46,366 bases of DNA, taken from NCBI GenBank assembly GCA_035524895.1, contig DATLFI010000360.1:1-46366 (forward strand), given 5' to 3'. The DNA comes from DATLFI01 sp035524895. GTDB taxonomy: Bacteria; Acidobacteriota; Thermoanaerobaculia; Multivoradales; Multivoraceae. The notes beneath the pieces are model-generated. The model ran no database searches. It saw only the letters and a program-made list of their open reading frames with translations, and was not told where the DNA came from. Shown piece after piece: positions 6,491 to 16,100 of this stretch. Position numbers and translations under genes: made by a program. The first letter of the stretch is position 1, and each line of letters begins with the position of its first letter.

Positions 6491-9172
6491 TCAGCGCGAG
6501 GGTTGGACCACGTTGGGGCAGCGTGCTCGCGCCGCCTGGTATGCGGCCGATGCCGAAGCGTAGGGACCGCTGTACTGGGTTCCGGCGACCTGGCCCATGC
6601 GTTGGAGCTCCTCCGGTCGAGCCGGAGCGATCGAGTAGAACGTGGTCGCGGAGAGCGTCTTGGTCTGGATGTACCACCGCACGGTCGGGTCGCGCTCGAA
6701 CTGCTGCGCCCACCCGGCCGGATACGCGTTGATGTCCATGAGCGCGCAGGTAGGCGTCGCAGCGCCACCGGCGCCGGATAGGTCGCGCCCGTCGTGTCCA
6801 TGCGCGTGCCCGCTCGGCGCGGCCGCGGCCGGCGGCAGGATGCCGCTGTTGCCGCCGTTGGCTGCGATCGCGCTCGCGACCTGGCCGATCGCGCCGAGCA
6901 GCGACCCGAGACCCTGGGAGAGCGCCTGGCGGTTCGCCTCGCGCCGCTCGGCCGCGGCCGAGTTGACCTCGCCGACCAGTCCCGCGATGGGGCCGGACAT
7001 GCAGCCGGGTGCGTGGCGCGCCGCATCCGTCAGCGCCGACCGCGCGCGATCGAGCCGGCCCGACGAGAAGAGCGTCTGCGCGATCTGGAGGTGGTTGGCG
7101 GTGGTGCGCTGCTGCGCCGCGAGGTTGCTCAACGTACCGAGGTTCGCCGCGAGCCAGGGATGGTCGGGCGCGACGGCCGCGAGCTGCTGGGCGAGCGACA
7201 GCGCGCTGACCAGATCGCAGCGCGCGAAGGCGGCCTCGGCGGCGCCGATGAGCTCGGCCGACGGATCGCTCGGCGGTGGTTCCGGTGCGGGCGGCGTCGG
7301 CGCCGCTCGCGGCGGCGGTTGTGTGGTGCTGCCGGTGGTCCGCACGCCTTCGTCGATGGTCCAGCCGGGAGAACCTCCGCCGCTCGGCTCGGTTCGCTCG
7401 AGCGACGGGTCTCGGTCCGTGGCCGGAGGGCTATCTCCTGAGCTCGGCGGCCAGCCGCCGGCGCCTCCGTCCTCGCGCCCGGCCGGTGGGCGTTCGGAAC
7501 ACGAGCGTGACTGGGCCGCGCGCTCTTGAATCGAGTCGCGGAACAGCTCGCCCGCGGCGACCCCGGCCTCGAGGTCGGCGAGGAGGGATGCGACCTCCGC
7601 CGCCGCTGCCTCTGCGCCAGCGCTTGGGGCGGCGACTCCCTCTCGAGCGCGCAGCTCCTCGGCTCTCGCCCGCAGGATACCGAGCTCCGCCCGCTCCGCG
7701 TCCGTTGCGGCCCGTGCCGCTGCCGGGTCGCAGCCGGCGGCCGCGTCAACCGCGGAGCGGATGCGACCGAACAGCTCGTCGACCTCGCGCGTCACGGCGG
7801 CGAAGGTTCCGCCTCCGGCAATCTCCAGCGACGCGAGGATCCGTTGCAGCAGGTCCGACCCGCGAGCGTCGAGCACCGAGAGCTGCTCGCGCTCGCCGGC
7901 GGCTCGATCGGCCAGGGCGCCGGCCTCCCGCAGGCGGTGCTCCAGCTCGTCCAGAGCGGCGACCACGGAGCCCAGCCACGAGTCCGGCGTTCCTGCAGGC
8001 GGGGTCGCCATCGCCGCGATCTGGGCTGCGATGCCGCGCAGCTCGGCGAGAGCGCGCTCGGCCTCGGCGAAGCGCGCCGCGGCCGCGCTCTGGAGGCCGG
8101 ACAGGCGGGACGCCTCCGCAAGCGCCCCTGCGCCCGGCGGGGCCGAGGCGCAGAGCGCGTCGCGCAGGGCGCCGGCTTCACCGCGCAGCGGCCCCAGAGC
8201 CTGGACCGCCGCCGCACCCTGCGCTGCCGCCTGCCGCGCCCGCGCGAGCAAGGCTTCGAGCTCGCCCGACGTTGCCGAGCTCGCGGTCGGCGCGGGCCAG
8301 GCGTCGAGCCGACCCGATATCGCGGCGCGCGACGACACCGCCACGGAGACCGCATCGAGAGTGCCGTGGCAGGCCGATAGCGCGCGCGAGCTCGCTGCGG
8401 TCGCGGCGGCTGCGACCGCGCGTAGCTCGTCGAGCAGGTCGCCGACGTCGGTGCTCGGCTGCGAGGTCACGTCGTCGATGTCCGCGCTCGTGATCTCGAC
8501 GGGCGCGGAGAGGGCGAGCTCGTGGACGACCGGTTCGAAGCCGTAGGCCTGGATCGTCACCTTCCAGGTCAGGCGGCCCGACTCCAGATCGGCACGCGAC
8601 CGCTGGATCGCCTTGACCACTTCGAAGCTCCCGTTGCCGTGCTCGCGACGCGAGCGCTCCCCGGCGCCGAAGTCCGAGATCTCGTGCAGCACGAGAGTCG
8701 GCAGGGGATGCAAGAAGGGCAGCTTCTCCGCGAGACCCTCCAGCGAGTAGGGAATCCGGAGATGGACTCGGAACGCCTGGTTCGGCGATCCCTCGATCGG
8801 CTCGTAGTCGAGCTCCGGCTCCCCGACCTGGAACACGGACCGCTCCACCGCGTACGGCGGCTCCGCCGCCCTCACCGAGCCCTCGCCGTCGTGGTCGTAC
8901 TGCATCCACTTCGGCGGCAGGTCGTTGTCGAACCAGGCTTCGGCGCGCCCGCCGAAGCCCTCCATCGTGCCGAAGGCCGGGATCCTCCCCGCGCGACGAT
9001 CTTCGGCGACGGCCTCGCGGATCACGGCCACCGCAGCCGCCAGGTCGGGGGTCCTCAGCAGGGCTGAAAGCGGTACGTCCGGGTAGTACCGGCTGCGCAC
9101 CGACTCCAGGTACCCGACGAACGTGTCACCCCCGGCGAGGAACGCCGACCAGAACGAATCCCCGCTCAGCAA
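6491..9172 (-). CDS. Large Ala-rich protein of unknown function, probably the 3' part of a frameshifted gene
   Basis: 893 residues from a TTG at 9172. The frame stays open upstream to 9244 and reads protein-like (YGPLPHELEATREGL, then TALELLSGD), so TTG is probably not the true start. Residues 1-270 look globular (EGFGGRAEAWFDNDLPPKW). Residues 270-590 are Ala/Glu/Arg-rich and probably coiled coil. Residues 600-660 are a Pro/Ser/Gly-rich linker. Residues 660-760 resemble TPR helices. The C-terminal part has a His-rich patch (SGHAHGHDGRD) and a Cys-bearing end. I do not recognise a family. The preceding gene (9126-9956) ends in an implausible Arg-rich tail exactly where this frame becomes plausible, so a one-base frame change near 9245 probably joins them into about 1,150 residues. 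Confidence 0.7.
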   Translation of the reverse strand: MLSGDSFWSAFLAGGDTFVGYLESVRSRYYPDVPLSALLRTPDLAAAVAVIREAVAEDRRAGRIPAFGTMEGFGGRAEAWFDNDLPPKWMQYDHDGEGSVRAAEPPYAVERSVFQVGEPELDYEPIEGSPNQAFRVHLRIPYSLEGLAEKLPFLHPLPTLVLHEISDFGAGERSRREHGNGSFEVVKAIQRSRADLESGRLTWKVTIQAYGFEPVVHELALSAPVEITSADIDDVTSQPSTDVGDLLDELRAVAAAATAASSRALSACHGTLDAVSVAVSSRAAISGRLDAWPAPTASSATSGELEALLARARQAAAQGAAAVQALGPLRGEAGALRDALCASAPPGAGALAEASRLSGLQSAAAARFAEAERALAELRGIAAQIAAMATPPAGTPDSWLGSVVAALDELEHRLREAGALADRAAGEREQLSVLDARGSDLLQRILASLEIAGGGTFAAVTREVDELFGRIRSAVDAAAGCDPAAARAATDAERAELGILRARAEELRAREGVAAPSAGAEAAAAEVASLLADLEAGVAAGELFRDSIQERAAQSRSCSERPPAGREDGGAGGWPPSSGDSPPATDRDPSLERTEPSGGGSPGWTIDEGVRTTGSTTQPPPRAAPTPPAPEPPPSDPSAELIGAAEAAFARCDLVSALSLAQQLAAVAPDHPWLAANLGTLSNLAAQQRTTANHLQIAQTLFSSGRLDRARSALTDAARHAPGCMSGPIAGLVGEVNSAAAERREANRQALSQGLGSLLGAIGQVASAIAANGGNSGILPPAAAAPSGHAHGHDGRDLSGAGGAATPTCALMDINAYPAGWAQQFERDPTVRWYIQTKTLSATTFYSIAPARPEELQRMGQVAGTQYSGPYASASAAYQAARARCPNVVQPSR

Positions 9173-9956
9173 CTCGAGCGCCGTCCTCGCGGCGACCGTC
9201 AGACCCTCGCGCGTCGCTTCGAGCTCGTGCGGCAGGGGTCCGTATCAGCTCGCTTCGCGGCACGCCCGGAGGGACCGGGTTGGCGTCGAACAGCAGCTTC
9301 AACACCTCGTCGATGCGCCCCCGATCCGGTGCCTTCTTACTCGTGCAGGGCGGTCCGAGCGGAGAGCCCGAGCACAGGAGCTGCTTGAAGCGCAGGAGTG
9401 CCTGCAGGGTCGCCTCGGTCATGCGCCGGGAGCGGTCGGGGTCGTCGGCCAGTGTGTCGGGCAGATGACCGGCGAAGGCGTGGCCGCGCACGTTCTCCCA
9501 GCCGTGGTGGGCGAAGCGGTCCTGCACGAAGTGCAGGTAGGGCCCCGGGTTGCCCTCGCGCACAGCCAGACCCCACAGTCGGTCCTCGTGCAGCTGTTTC
9601 GCGGCTTCGATCTCGTCCTGGCCGAGATCGACATAGAGCGTTTCCGTGAAGGCGTGGAACATCAACCACTTCGCCTGCACCTGCTCGGGCGGGTATCCGG
9701 CCGCCACCTGGGCCTTGTCCCAGCTCGTGCCCATCGGCTCGGTGTCGGGATCCCAGTCGAGCGCATAGGCGCCGCTCGCGAGCTGGTAGGCCTGACGCTC
9801 GGTGAAGCCCAACTGCAGGGCGAGGTAGTACGTCCACCCGTAGTGATCGGGCTCGTAGGCAGGCAGGGCCGACGCCACCGAGAGCAGCGCGATGGCGACT
9901 CCAGCCGCATACCACGGCAACCTGGTGCGATTCGCGTGCACTGCCGCCGGAGGCAT
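9126..9956 (-). CDS. Exported His-containing protein, possibly phospholipase C/S1-P1-nuclease-like; C-terminus out of frame
   Basis: 276 residues as read from ATG 9956. It begins 2 bases after the stop of the 9959 gene, so the two are coupled. A signal peptide or anchor lies at residues 14-33 (YAAGVAIALLSVASALPAYE). The helical His/Asp-rich body (DHYGWTYYLALQLGF; MFHAFTETLYVDLG; HFVQDRFAHHGWENVRGHAFAGH) resembles zinc-dependent phospholipase C or S1-P1-nuclease-like proteins. That assignment is tentative and rests on pattern only. From about residue 238 the sequence turns into an Arg-rich stretch (TPAARARSDARGSDGRRE) typical of a wrong frame. The natural continuation lies in the frame of the 6491-9172 gene, reached by skipping one base at about 9245. 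Confidence 0.62.
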   Translation of the reverse strand: MPPAAVHANRTRLPWYAAGVAIALLSVASALPAYEPDHYGWTYYLALQLGFTERQAYQLASGAYALDWDPDTEPMGTSWDKAQVAAGYPPEQVQAKWLMFHAFTETLYVDLGQDEIEAAKQLHEDRLWGLAVREGNPGPYLHFVQDRFAHHGWENVRGHAFAGHLPDTLADDPDRSRRMTEATLQALLRFKQLLCSGSPLGPPCTSKKAPDRGRIDEVLKLLFDANPVPPGVPRSELIRTPAARARSDARGSDGRREDGARVAERGFVLVGVPRRG

Positions 9957-9958
9957 GG

Positions 9959-10933
9959 CTAGCGCACCTCGAACAGCGCCGCGCCGGTCGCCTCGACGCC
10001 AGCGAGCCGCAGAACGACCTCGAGCCGGTAGACCTCGCGCGACGCATCGGCCGGCACCGGCGCCTGCTGGCTCGAGGTGTAGCTGCCGTTGCCGCGCGCC
10101 ACCGGAGAGTCGGTCGCGGTGAGAGTCGCCTCCCCGCGCAACAACCGGCGCGTCTCGACCACCTCGAACGACGCGCCGGGCGGCAGGCCGTCGACGGTGT
10201 AGTGGACCACGAGATCGACCCGTCCTCCCGGCGCGACCTGCGGTGGGTCGACAGCCACCGCGAGGATCTCGACCCGCGGCCGGAACACGGCTCCCGTAGA
10301 CGCGCCCGAAGCCGAGGCCGGCTCGGGCGAAGCTGCAGCGGCCACGGGGGCGCTCTCGGCCGCGCGTGCCGGTGCCGCTGCGACCCGCTGCAGCGTCTCA
10401 TGCGGCGCCCGCACCTCGAAGAGCGTGAGCCGGAGGTACTGCTCGATGGCCTCGACCTGCTTGAGCTCGGGACGGCTCATACCCGCCCAAAGCAACAGCT
10501 CACCCTCGACGTCGCCCTCGATCGACCGCAGCGCGAGGTAGGCGTTGTCGTAGCCGTCCTGGTCGCGGAACTTCCAGCCACCGCACCGGAACTGGGTGCC
10601 CGCGACGAGGTGTCTCGCAGCCAACTGCTGCTCGAGTGGCCGCAGATCGCGCAGCTTGAGCCGGAACGTGAAGTGCTTGATCTTCTCGAGCTGGCGCTCG
10701 GCCGAATAGAACGTGCTCTCGTACCAGCCTTTGTCGGGCTTCTTGCTCTTGAAGTGGATCGGCATCCGCAGCGAGCATTCGGCGCCTTCCCAGCGCTGGT
10801 TGATCGCCCGGAGCGTCTCGAGCCGGTCGCGACGGCTCTCGGCGTGAGCAGGGGATTGCAGAGCCAGCCCGAGGCAGCAGGCAACGAGCGCCTGCGCGGC
10901 TGGGCAGCCCGGTAGCGAGCGGATGACGAACAC
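9959..10933 (-). CDS. Secreted protein of unknown function
   Basis: 324 residues from GTG 10933. Residues 1-31 are a signal peptide (ALVACCLGLALQSPAHAES). The first domain, residues 35-180, is Lys/Arg-rich with GWYESTFYSAERQLEKIKHF and QFRCGGWKFRDQDGYDNAY. An Ala/Pro/Ser linker covers 185-220. The end is an Ig-like beta domain (EILAVAVDPPQVAPGGRVDL, then VRLEVV-type strands). No known family is recognised. It heads a coupled set with the gene at 9956, so the products probably act together outside the cytoplasm. Confidence 0.7.
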   Translation of the reverse strand: MFVIRSLPGCPAAQALVACCLGLALQSPAHAESRRDRLETLRAINQRWEGAECSLRMPIHFKSKKPDKGWYESTFYSAERQLEKIKHFTFRLKLRDLRPLEQQLAARHLVAGTQFRCGGWKFRDQDGYDNAYLALRSIEGDVEGELLLWAGMSRPELKQVEAIEQYLRLTLFEVRAPHETLQRVAAAPARAAESAPVAAAASPEPASASGASTGAVFRPRVEILAVAVDPPQVAPGGRVDLVVHYTVDGLPPGASFEVVETRRLLRGEATLTATDSPVARGNGSYTSSQQAPVPADASREVYRLEVVLRLAGVEATGAALFEVR

Positions 10934-11005
10934 GCGGCAGGCCCTCCTGCCAGTACGGACGACGTTCCGTCGCCACAGGGCTCACCGAGCGCCCCTCAGC
11001 GCCCT

Positions 11006-11029
11006 CGACCCGGCGTTTTCACCGGGTCG
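11006..11029. terminator. Hairpin downstream of the TMTC-like gene
   Basis: A perfect 8-bp stem (CGACCCGG and CCGGGTCG) with an 8-base loop lies about 90 bases past the stop at 11119 and 73 bases before the next start. There is no U-tract, so termination is only possible. Confidence 0.3.
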
Positions 11030-11118
11030 GCCGGCCGCTCCGGCAGCCTCATCGGCTCGCCAACGTGCTAGCCGCCTGCCCGATGGTGCCGAGCAGCGTG
11101 GCGAGTGGCCCACTCACT

Positions 11119-13107
11119 CTAACCGGAGCCCGATGTCGCAGCGAGCAGCTCCAGGTTGCGCCTCGCTTCGGCGTACTCGGGGTCGTGCCGCAACGCCTCG
11201 ACGAAGTGTCGAGCCGCCCGCTCCAGGTCGCCCTGCCGGGCGGCGACCACGCCGAGCGCGTTGTGCGCGCCGGGGTGGGCGGGGTCGAGCTCGAGCGCCC
11301 GGTGCAACAGTACGACTCCCTCCTCGATCTGGTCCTGGCGGATGCGCACCGTGCCCAGCAGGTAGCGGGCCGCCGAATCCTCGGGACGCAGCTCGAGCGC
11401 CCGCTGGAACGCCTCGGCCGCCGCCTCGAGCCGATCCATCGCCAGCAGCGCCTCGCCGAGGTCGCGCCGAGCGTGAGGATCTCCCGGGCTTGCCCGCGCG
11501 GCGCGTGCGAAACCCTCCAACGCCTCCTCGCGGCGACCGGCCCGGGCGGCGATCGCCCCCAGGTTGCGCCAAGCCGCCGGGTGGTCGGGGGTGATCCGCG
11601 TCACTTCGTGGAAGTGGCGTTGGGCGCCGGCGTCGTCGCCGCGCCGCAGCAGCACCTGCGCTAGGTTGTAGTGCGCCCACTCGTTGTCGCGGGTGACCTC
11701 GGCAGCGTGCGCGTAGAGCATCGCGGGGTCCTGCCACAGCGACAGTTGCTCGCGCGTGCCGCGCGCCAGCACCAGTGCGAGCGTGACCAGCGCGGCCGCT
11801 GCCAAGGCGTGCCGCACGCCTGCGGCAGGGATAGCGCGCACGGCGAGCTCGCGCACGCCCCAGATCGCCGCGATCAGCACGCCGATCGAGGGCAGGTAGG
11901 TGTAGCGGTCGGCGCGCGCCTGCAGACCGACCTGCACCAGACCGAGCACCGGCATCAGGGTCGCGAGGTACCACAGCCAGCCGGTACAGAGGTAGCCGCG
12001 GCGCCGCGCCTGTCCCACCGCGAGCGCCGTCGATGCGAGCAGTCCCGCGCCGAGCGCCAGCACCGTGCCGGACTCCCACCGCGCGGCGTCGTACGGGTAG
12101 AGAATCGCGAGGTCCCTCGGCCAGGCCAGCTTCCCCAGATACACCCAACACGAGGTCACCGCGGTGATCAGTCGATCCTGCAACGGATGGCTGTCGAGCG
12201 ACTTGGTCACGCCCTGCTGGGCGTACAGGGTGCCGAGCGCAACCAGCGTGGCCAACCCGAAGAACGGCAGTTTCTCCAGCAGGAGCCGCCACGGCGACAC
12301 GCTCGAGCCAAGGCCTGGGGTCTCGGCGCGGCGTCCCGGTCCGTCGCCGTCCCGCGCACGCTCCGCCGACCCGCGCCATCGCGCGAACGGCCAGGCGTCG
12401 AGCAACAACAGCACCACCGGCAGCGAAACCAGCATCGGCTTGGCCAGCAGGCCGAGCGCGTAGCCGCCGAGGCTTGCGGAGTACCAGGCGCCACGCCCGC
12501 GCGGCGTGGTCTGTTTCAGGTAGCGTGTCCAGCACACCAGCACCAGCACGAACAGCAACGCGGACAAGGTGTCCTTGCGCTCCGCGAGCCACGCCACCGA
12601 CTCCACCCGCAGCGGGTGCAGGGCGAACACCGTGGCCACGGCCAGGCTCGGCCAGGTCGTACCCGTCGCACCAACCAGGAACACCAGCAGCAGGGCGGCC
12701 GCTCCGGCGTGCAGCGCCACACTCGTCAGGTGGTGCCGTCCCAGGTCGAGACCGAATAGCTCCACGTCGAGCATGTGCGAGAGCCAGGTCAACGGATGCC
12801 AGTTGTGCGCGTGGACGGAACCGAACGCCCAGCGCGCACCTTCCCAGGTAAGGCCGGCCAGCACGCGCGGGTTGTCGGTGACGTAGGACGGATCGTCGAA
12901 CGGGATCGCACCGTGCTGGCGCACCGGCCAATAGGCGCCGAACACCGCCAGGGTGAGCCCGAGCACCGCGAGCGACGTCCAGCCGGACGGGCTGGCGGCC
13001 CCAGCCGGCACCGCGTGCGGAGCGAGAACGGTACCGCTCGGCTTCCGGTCGGCCGCTCGTGAGCGCGCACCGGCGACCAGCGCGGAGGCCACCTTGCGTC
13101 GAGCCAT
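11119..13107 (-). CDS. TMTC-like polytopic membrane protein with C-terminal TPRs
   Basis: 662 residues from ATG 13107. A basic N-terminal tail precedes about ten membrane segments. The first periplasmic loop carries the family blocks DDPSYVTDNP, NWHPLTWLSHMLD, and HPLRVESVAWLAERKDTLSA. These are typical of bacterial GT-C-fold proteins related to eukaryotic TMTC O-mannosyltransferases. Residues about 480-655 are five TPR units (for example HPAAWRNLGAIAARAGRREE and DSAARYLLGTVRIRQDQIEE). The Asp-Asp pair in the first loop is where GT-C enzymes bind the metal or acceptor, so a lipid-linked-sugar transferase is plausible but unproven. It is transcribed in the same direction as the receptor gene upstream, with a strong hairpin between them. 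Confidence 0.82.
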   Translation of the reverse strand: MARRKVASALVAGARSRAADRKPSGTVLAPHAVPAGAASPSGWTSLAVLGLTLAVFGAYWPVRQHGAIPFDDPSYVTDNPRVLAGLTWEGARWAFGSVHAHNWHPLTWLSHMLDVELFGLDLGRHHLTSVALHAGAAALLLVFLVGATGTTWPSLAVATVFALHPLRVESVAWLAERKDTLSALLFVLVLVCWTRYLKQTTPRGRGAWYSASLGGYALGLLAKPMLVSLPVVLLLLDAWPFARWRGSAERARDGDGPGRRAETPGLGSSVSPWRLLLEKLPFFGLATLVALGTLYAQQGVTKSLDSHPLQDRLITAVTSCWVYLGKLAWPRDLAILYPYDAARWESGTVLALGAGLLASTALAVGQARRRGYLCTGWLWYLATLMPVLGLVQVGLQARADRYTYLPSIGVLIAAIWGVRELAVRAIPAAGVRHALAAAALVTLALVLARGTREQLSLWQDPAMLYAHAAEVTRDNEWAHYNLAQVLLRRGDDAGAQRHFHEVTRITPDHPAAWRNLGAIAARAGRREEALEGFARAARASPGDPHARRDLGEALLAMDRLEAAAEAFQRALELRPEDSAARYLLGTVRIRQDQIEEGVVLLHRALELDPAHPGAHNALGVVAARQGDLERAARHFVEALRHDPEYAEARRNLELLAATSGSG

Positions 13108-13141
13108 CGACTCGAGTATCGCAGGGGCAGCGGCCGAGGCC

Positions 13142-13170
13142 CGGTAGCGCCGGTCGCGCCGGCGCTACCG
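13142..13170. terminator. Perfect 12-bp hairpin after the TonB-receptor gene
   Basis: CGGTAGCGCCGG and CCGGCGCTACCG are exact complements around a 5-base loop, 12 bases past the receptor stop and 35 bases before the TMTC-like start. No T-run follows on the minus strand. It could end transcription, protect the 3' end, or be a copy of a dispersed palindrome. Confidence 0.5.
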
Positions 13171-13181
13171 TCCCCCCCGAC

Positions 13182-16100
13182 TCACCAGCGAATCGAGGCC
13201 AGGATGCGCACCTTCTGCGGCTGTTGGAAGCTGCGCCGCGACCTCAGCGGTGCGCCGGTGCGGCCGCTGGTCGCCACCTGCTCCTGCAGGTCGGTGACGT
13301 TGGTCACCTCGAGGCGCAGCTGGCCGCTCAGTCGGCTGCCCAGCGGGAAGCTCCAGGCGCCGCTGGTATTGACGAAGTAGAAGTCCTCGTTGTCGAACGC
13401 GCCGCGCGGGGAAAGGAACAAGTTGATGGTGGTATTGCGCGCGTTGTCGAGCAGGGTCACGTTGGGGTTCGCGGTCGGGCGGGTGCGCTCCCACGGCGAG
13501 CCCGACTGCCAGACGAAGATGCCGCCGACGTTGAAGTCGTGCCTGCCGCGTGTCCACTGCTTGTAGCCGTAGCTCTTGAAGATCACCGGCCGGTCGATCG
13601 GCATGTTGCCGAACCGGTTGATGGTCGACAGCGGCTGGCCGACGAAGCGCTCGAGGTCGTCGATGCAGCTCGCCGGCAGCCCGTTGGTGGCGCAGAAGTT
13701 CGGGATGCCGCGGAACGACGCCAGGATCGCCGGCGTCAGGATCGCTTCGAGGTTGCGGCCGTAGTCGTCGTCCATCTGGTTGAACGCGCCGAGGTCGTTG
13801 CCGCCGCTACCCCCACCGTAGGTCTTGCCCTCGACTTCGGAGAAGGTGACATTGCTGTACCAGGCCCAGCCGTTGCGGAAGCGGCGATTGAGCTGGAGTT
13901 GGAGACCGCGATAGCTCCGGTGATCGTCCTCGAAGCCGTCGAGGATCGAATTCGCCTGGTCCGCGGTGCCCAGACCCCGACCCACGAAGTTCTCGACGAA
14001 GTTCAGGTTGCGCAGGATCTGCGGGTAGTCGTCGTAGTTGGCGACCAGCGTGAACAGTCGGAACTGATGGTCGCGCTGGAGCGTGAAGCCGACCAAGTTG
14101 TCGAGCTCCCACCAGATGGCCTTGGCGTCGAACGCCCAGTTGTCGGCGAACTGCCACTCGTAGCCCAAGACCAGCTCGTCGCGGTGATACGGCTCGATGT
14201 CGGAGTCGAACAAACCGGCGTCGACCAGCTCGTACATGCGACCCGGTCGCACCGAGCCGAGGCTGAAGCAGTAGTCCTGCCGCGTTAGGTCGATCGGCAG
14301 CGCCGGGTTGGCGTCGAGGATGCCGCACGAGACCTGCCACGGCAACGGAGCGAAGGCATTGGCGATGCTGTTGACGTGGATGAACAGGTCGTACGTGTTC
14401 GAGGCACCGTTCCAGTCTTCGCTGAGCGCGGCATTGACCAGCCACTGGGGCTGCTGCACGAAGAAGCGTCCGGCGTTGAAGGTCAGCAGCTGCCGTCCGT
14501 CCCCCTTGAAGTCGTAGACCGTGCTGAAACGCGGCGAGAAGGTGGTGGTGTCGATCACCCGCCGGCCGCGGTCGTTGTCGAGCTGCTGCTGCTCGGCACG
14601 CAGTCCGACGTTGAACGTCCAGTGGTCGCCGACCGTGAAGCGGTCGCGGACGTACGCTGCGTAGTTCTCGCCGTCGCTGTCCTGGGATCCGAGCGGCAGC
14701 CCGTGACCGTTGTAGTCGACGAAGAAGCAACGGGTGTCCTCGCCGCTGGCCCGCGGGTCGACCGCCAGGCCGGCACAGTTGTTGGCGTACCCGAAGCGCG
14801 TCCCCAGCTGGAAGTCGTAGCCCGCGAAGATGTCCGGGCGGGTGACCTTGGCCTCCCAGGCGACCTGCTGCAGGTCGAGCCCGTACTTGAACTCGTGGTT
14901 GGCGCCCACGAACTGCGTCACCGCGGCGTTGAGCTGGTCGCGCGGGAAGCCGCTGGGGCCGATGCCGTCACCGAAGATCCAGCCGTTGTGCCAGGTGTTG
15001 TCGAAGTTCTGCACGTAGGCGTCGGCGTTGTTGTTCGGCGAGTAGATGCCGAGCGCGGGGTTCGGCGCATACAGCGGGTCCTGCACCTTGACGCCGAACG
15101 GGAACGGGCTCTTGCGGAACTCGTCCGAGGACTGCGTGCCGAGCTTGGTCTCCAGGAACAGCTGGTCGTTGATCGCCCAGTTCCATGACAGGCTGTGGAC
15201 GTCTCCTTCGAGGTCGAAGAACGTGGCGTTGTAGCGATCGCCCATCGGCGGCAGCAGGAAGATGCGGTCGACCGGCGCGTCGATGAAGGTATAGGCGAGG
15301 CTGTGCTTGGCGCCCGGCTGGAAGTTGAGCTTCGCGATCGAGGCGAACAGCTCCGAGCTGTTGTTGAACAACTGGCCGTCGAGCGTCTTGTCGCGCTGGT
15401 TGGTGGACACCTCGCCGCGGGCCAGGAAGAACCAGGCTCTGTCGCGCTTGATCGGGCCACCGAACGAGGCTTCGAGGTCGGTGTCCTCGCCGTCGCGCTC
15501 GCCCGGCTGGTAGACGATCCAGTTGGCAGCCCGCTCGCGTGCTTCTTCCGGCGAGAATCCCTGGTCGATGAACGTGCGCACGAAGTTCCGGTCGTCGGCG
15601 AGAGCCGGCTGCGCGTCGTAGTTGGCGTTCCACGACTGTTTCGACATCACCAACGACGCATCGCCGTGATACCGGTTGGTGCCCGACTTGACGATCAGGT
15701 TGGTGTGCGAGCCGACGTTGCGGCCGTACTCGGCACCGCCGCCGCCGGCCTCCAGGTTGACCTCGGTGAGCGCCGACGACGGCAGGAACACGCGCGACCC
15801 GCCGCCCATCAGCGCGAAGGTCGCATCGATGCCGTCGATGTAGACGTTCGACTCCTGCCACAGCGCGCCGTTGACCGTCGGCCGCGACTGCGAGAGGTCC
15901 ATGCTCTCGACGTCGTTGGTCACGCCCGGCAGCACCTGGAGGGCGCCGTAGAACGAGCGCACCGTGGCCGAGATCTCGCCCACGGTCTCTGCCTCGAGCG
16001 TGGCGCCGGCGGTGACGTTGAACTTGTCGACCATCGGCGCCTCGGAGGTCACCGTGATCTCCTCGGCGGTCGACAGCGCCATCCGCAGCGTCAGGTCGAC

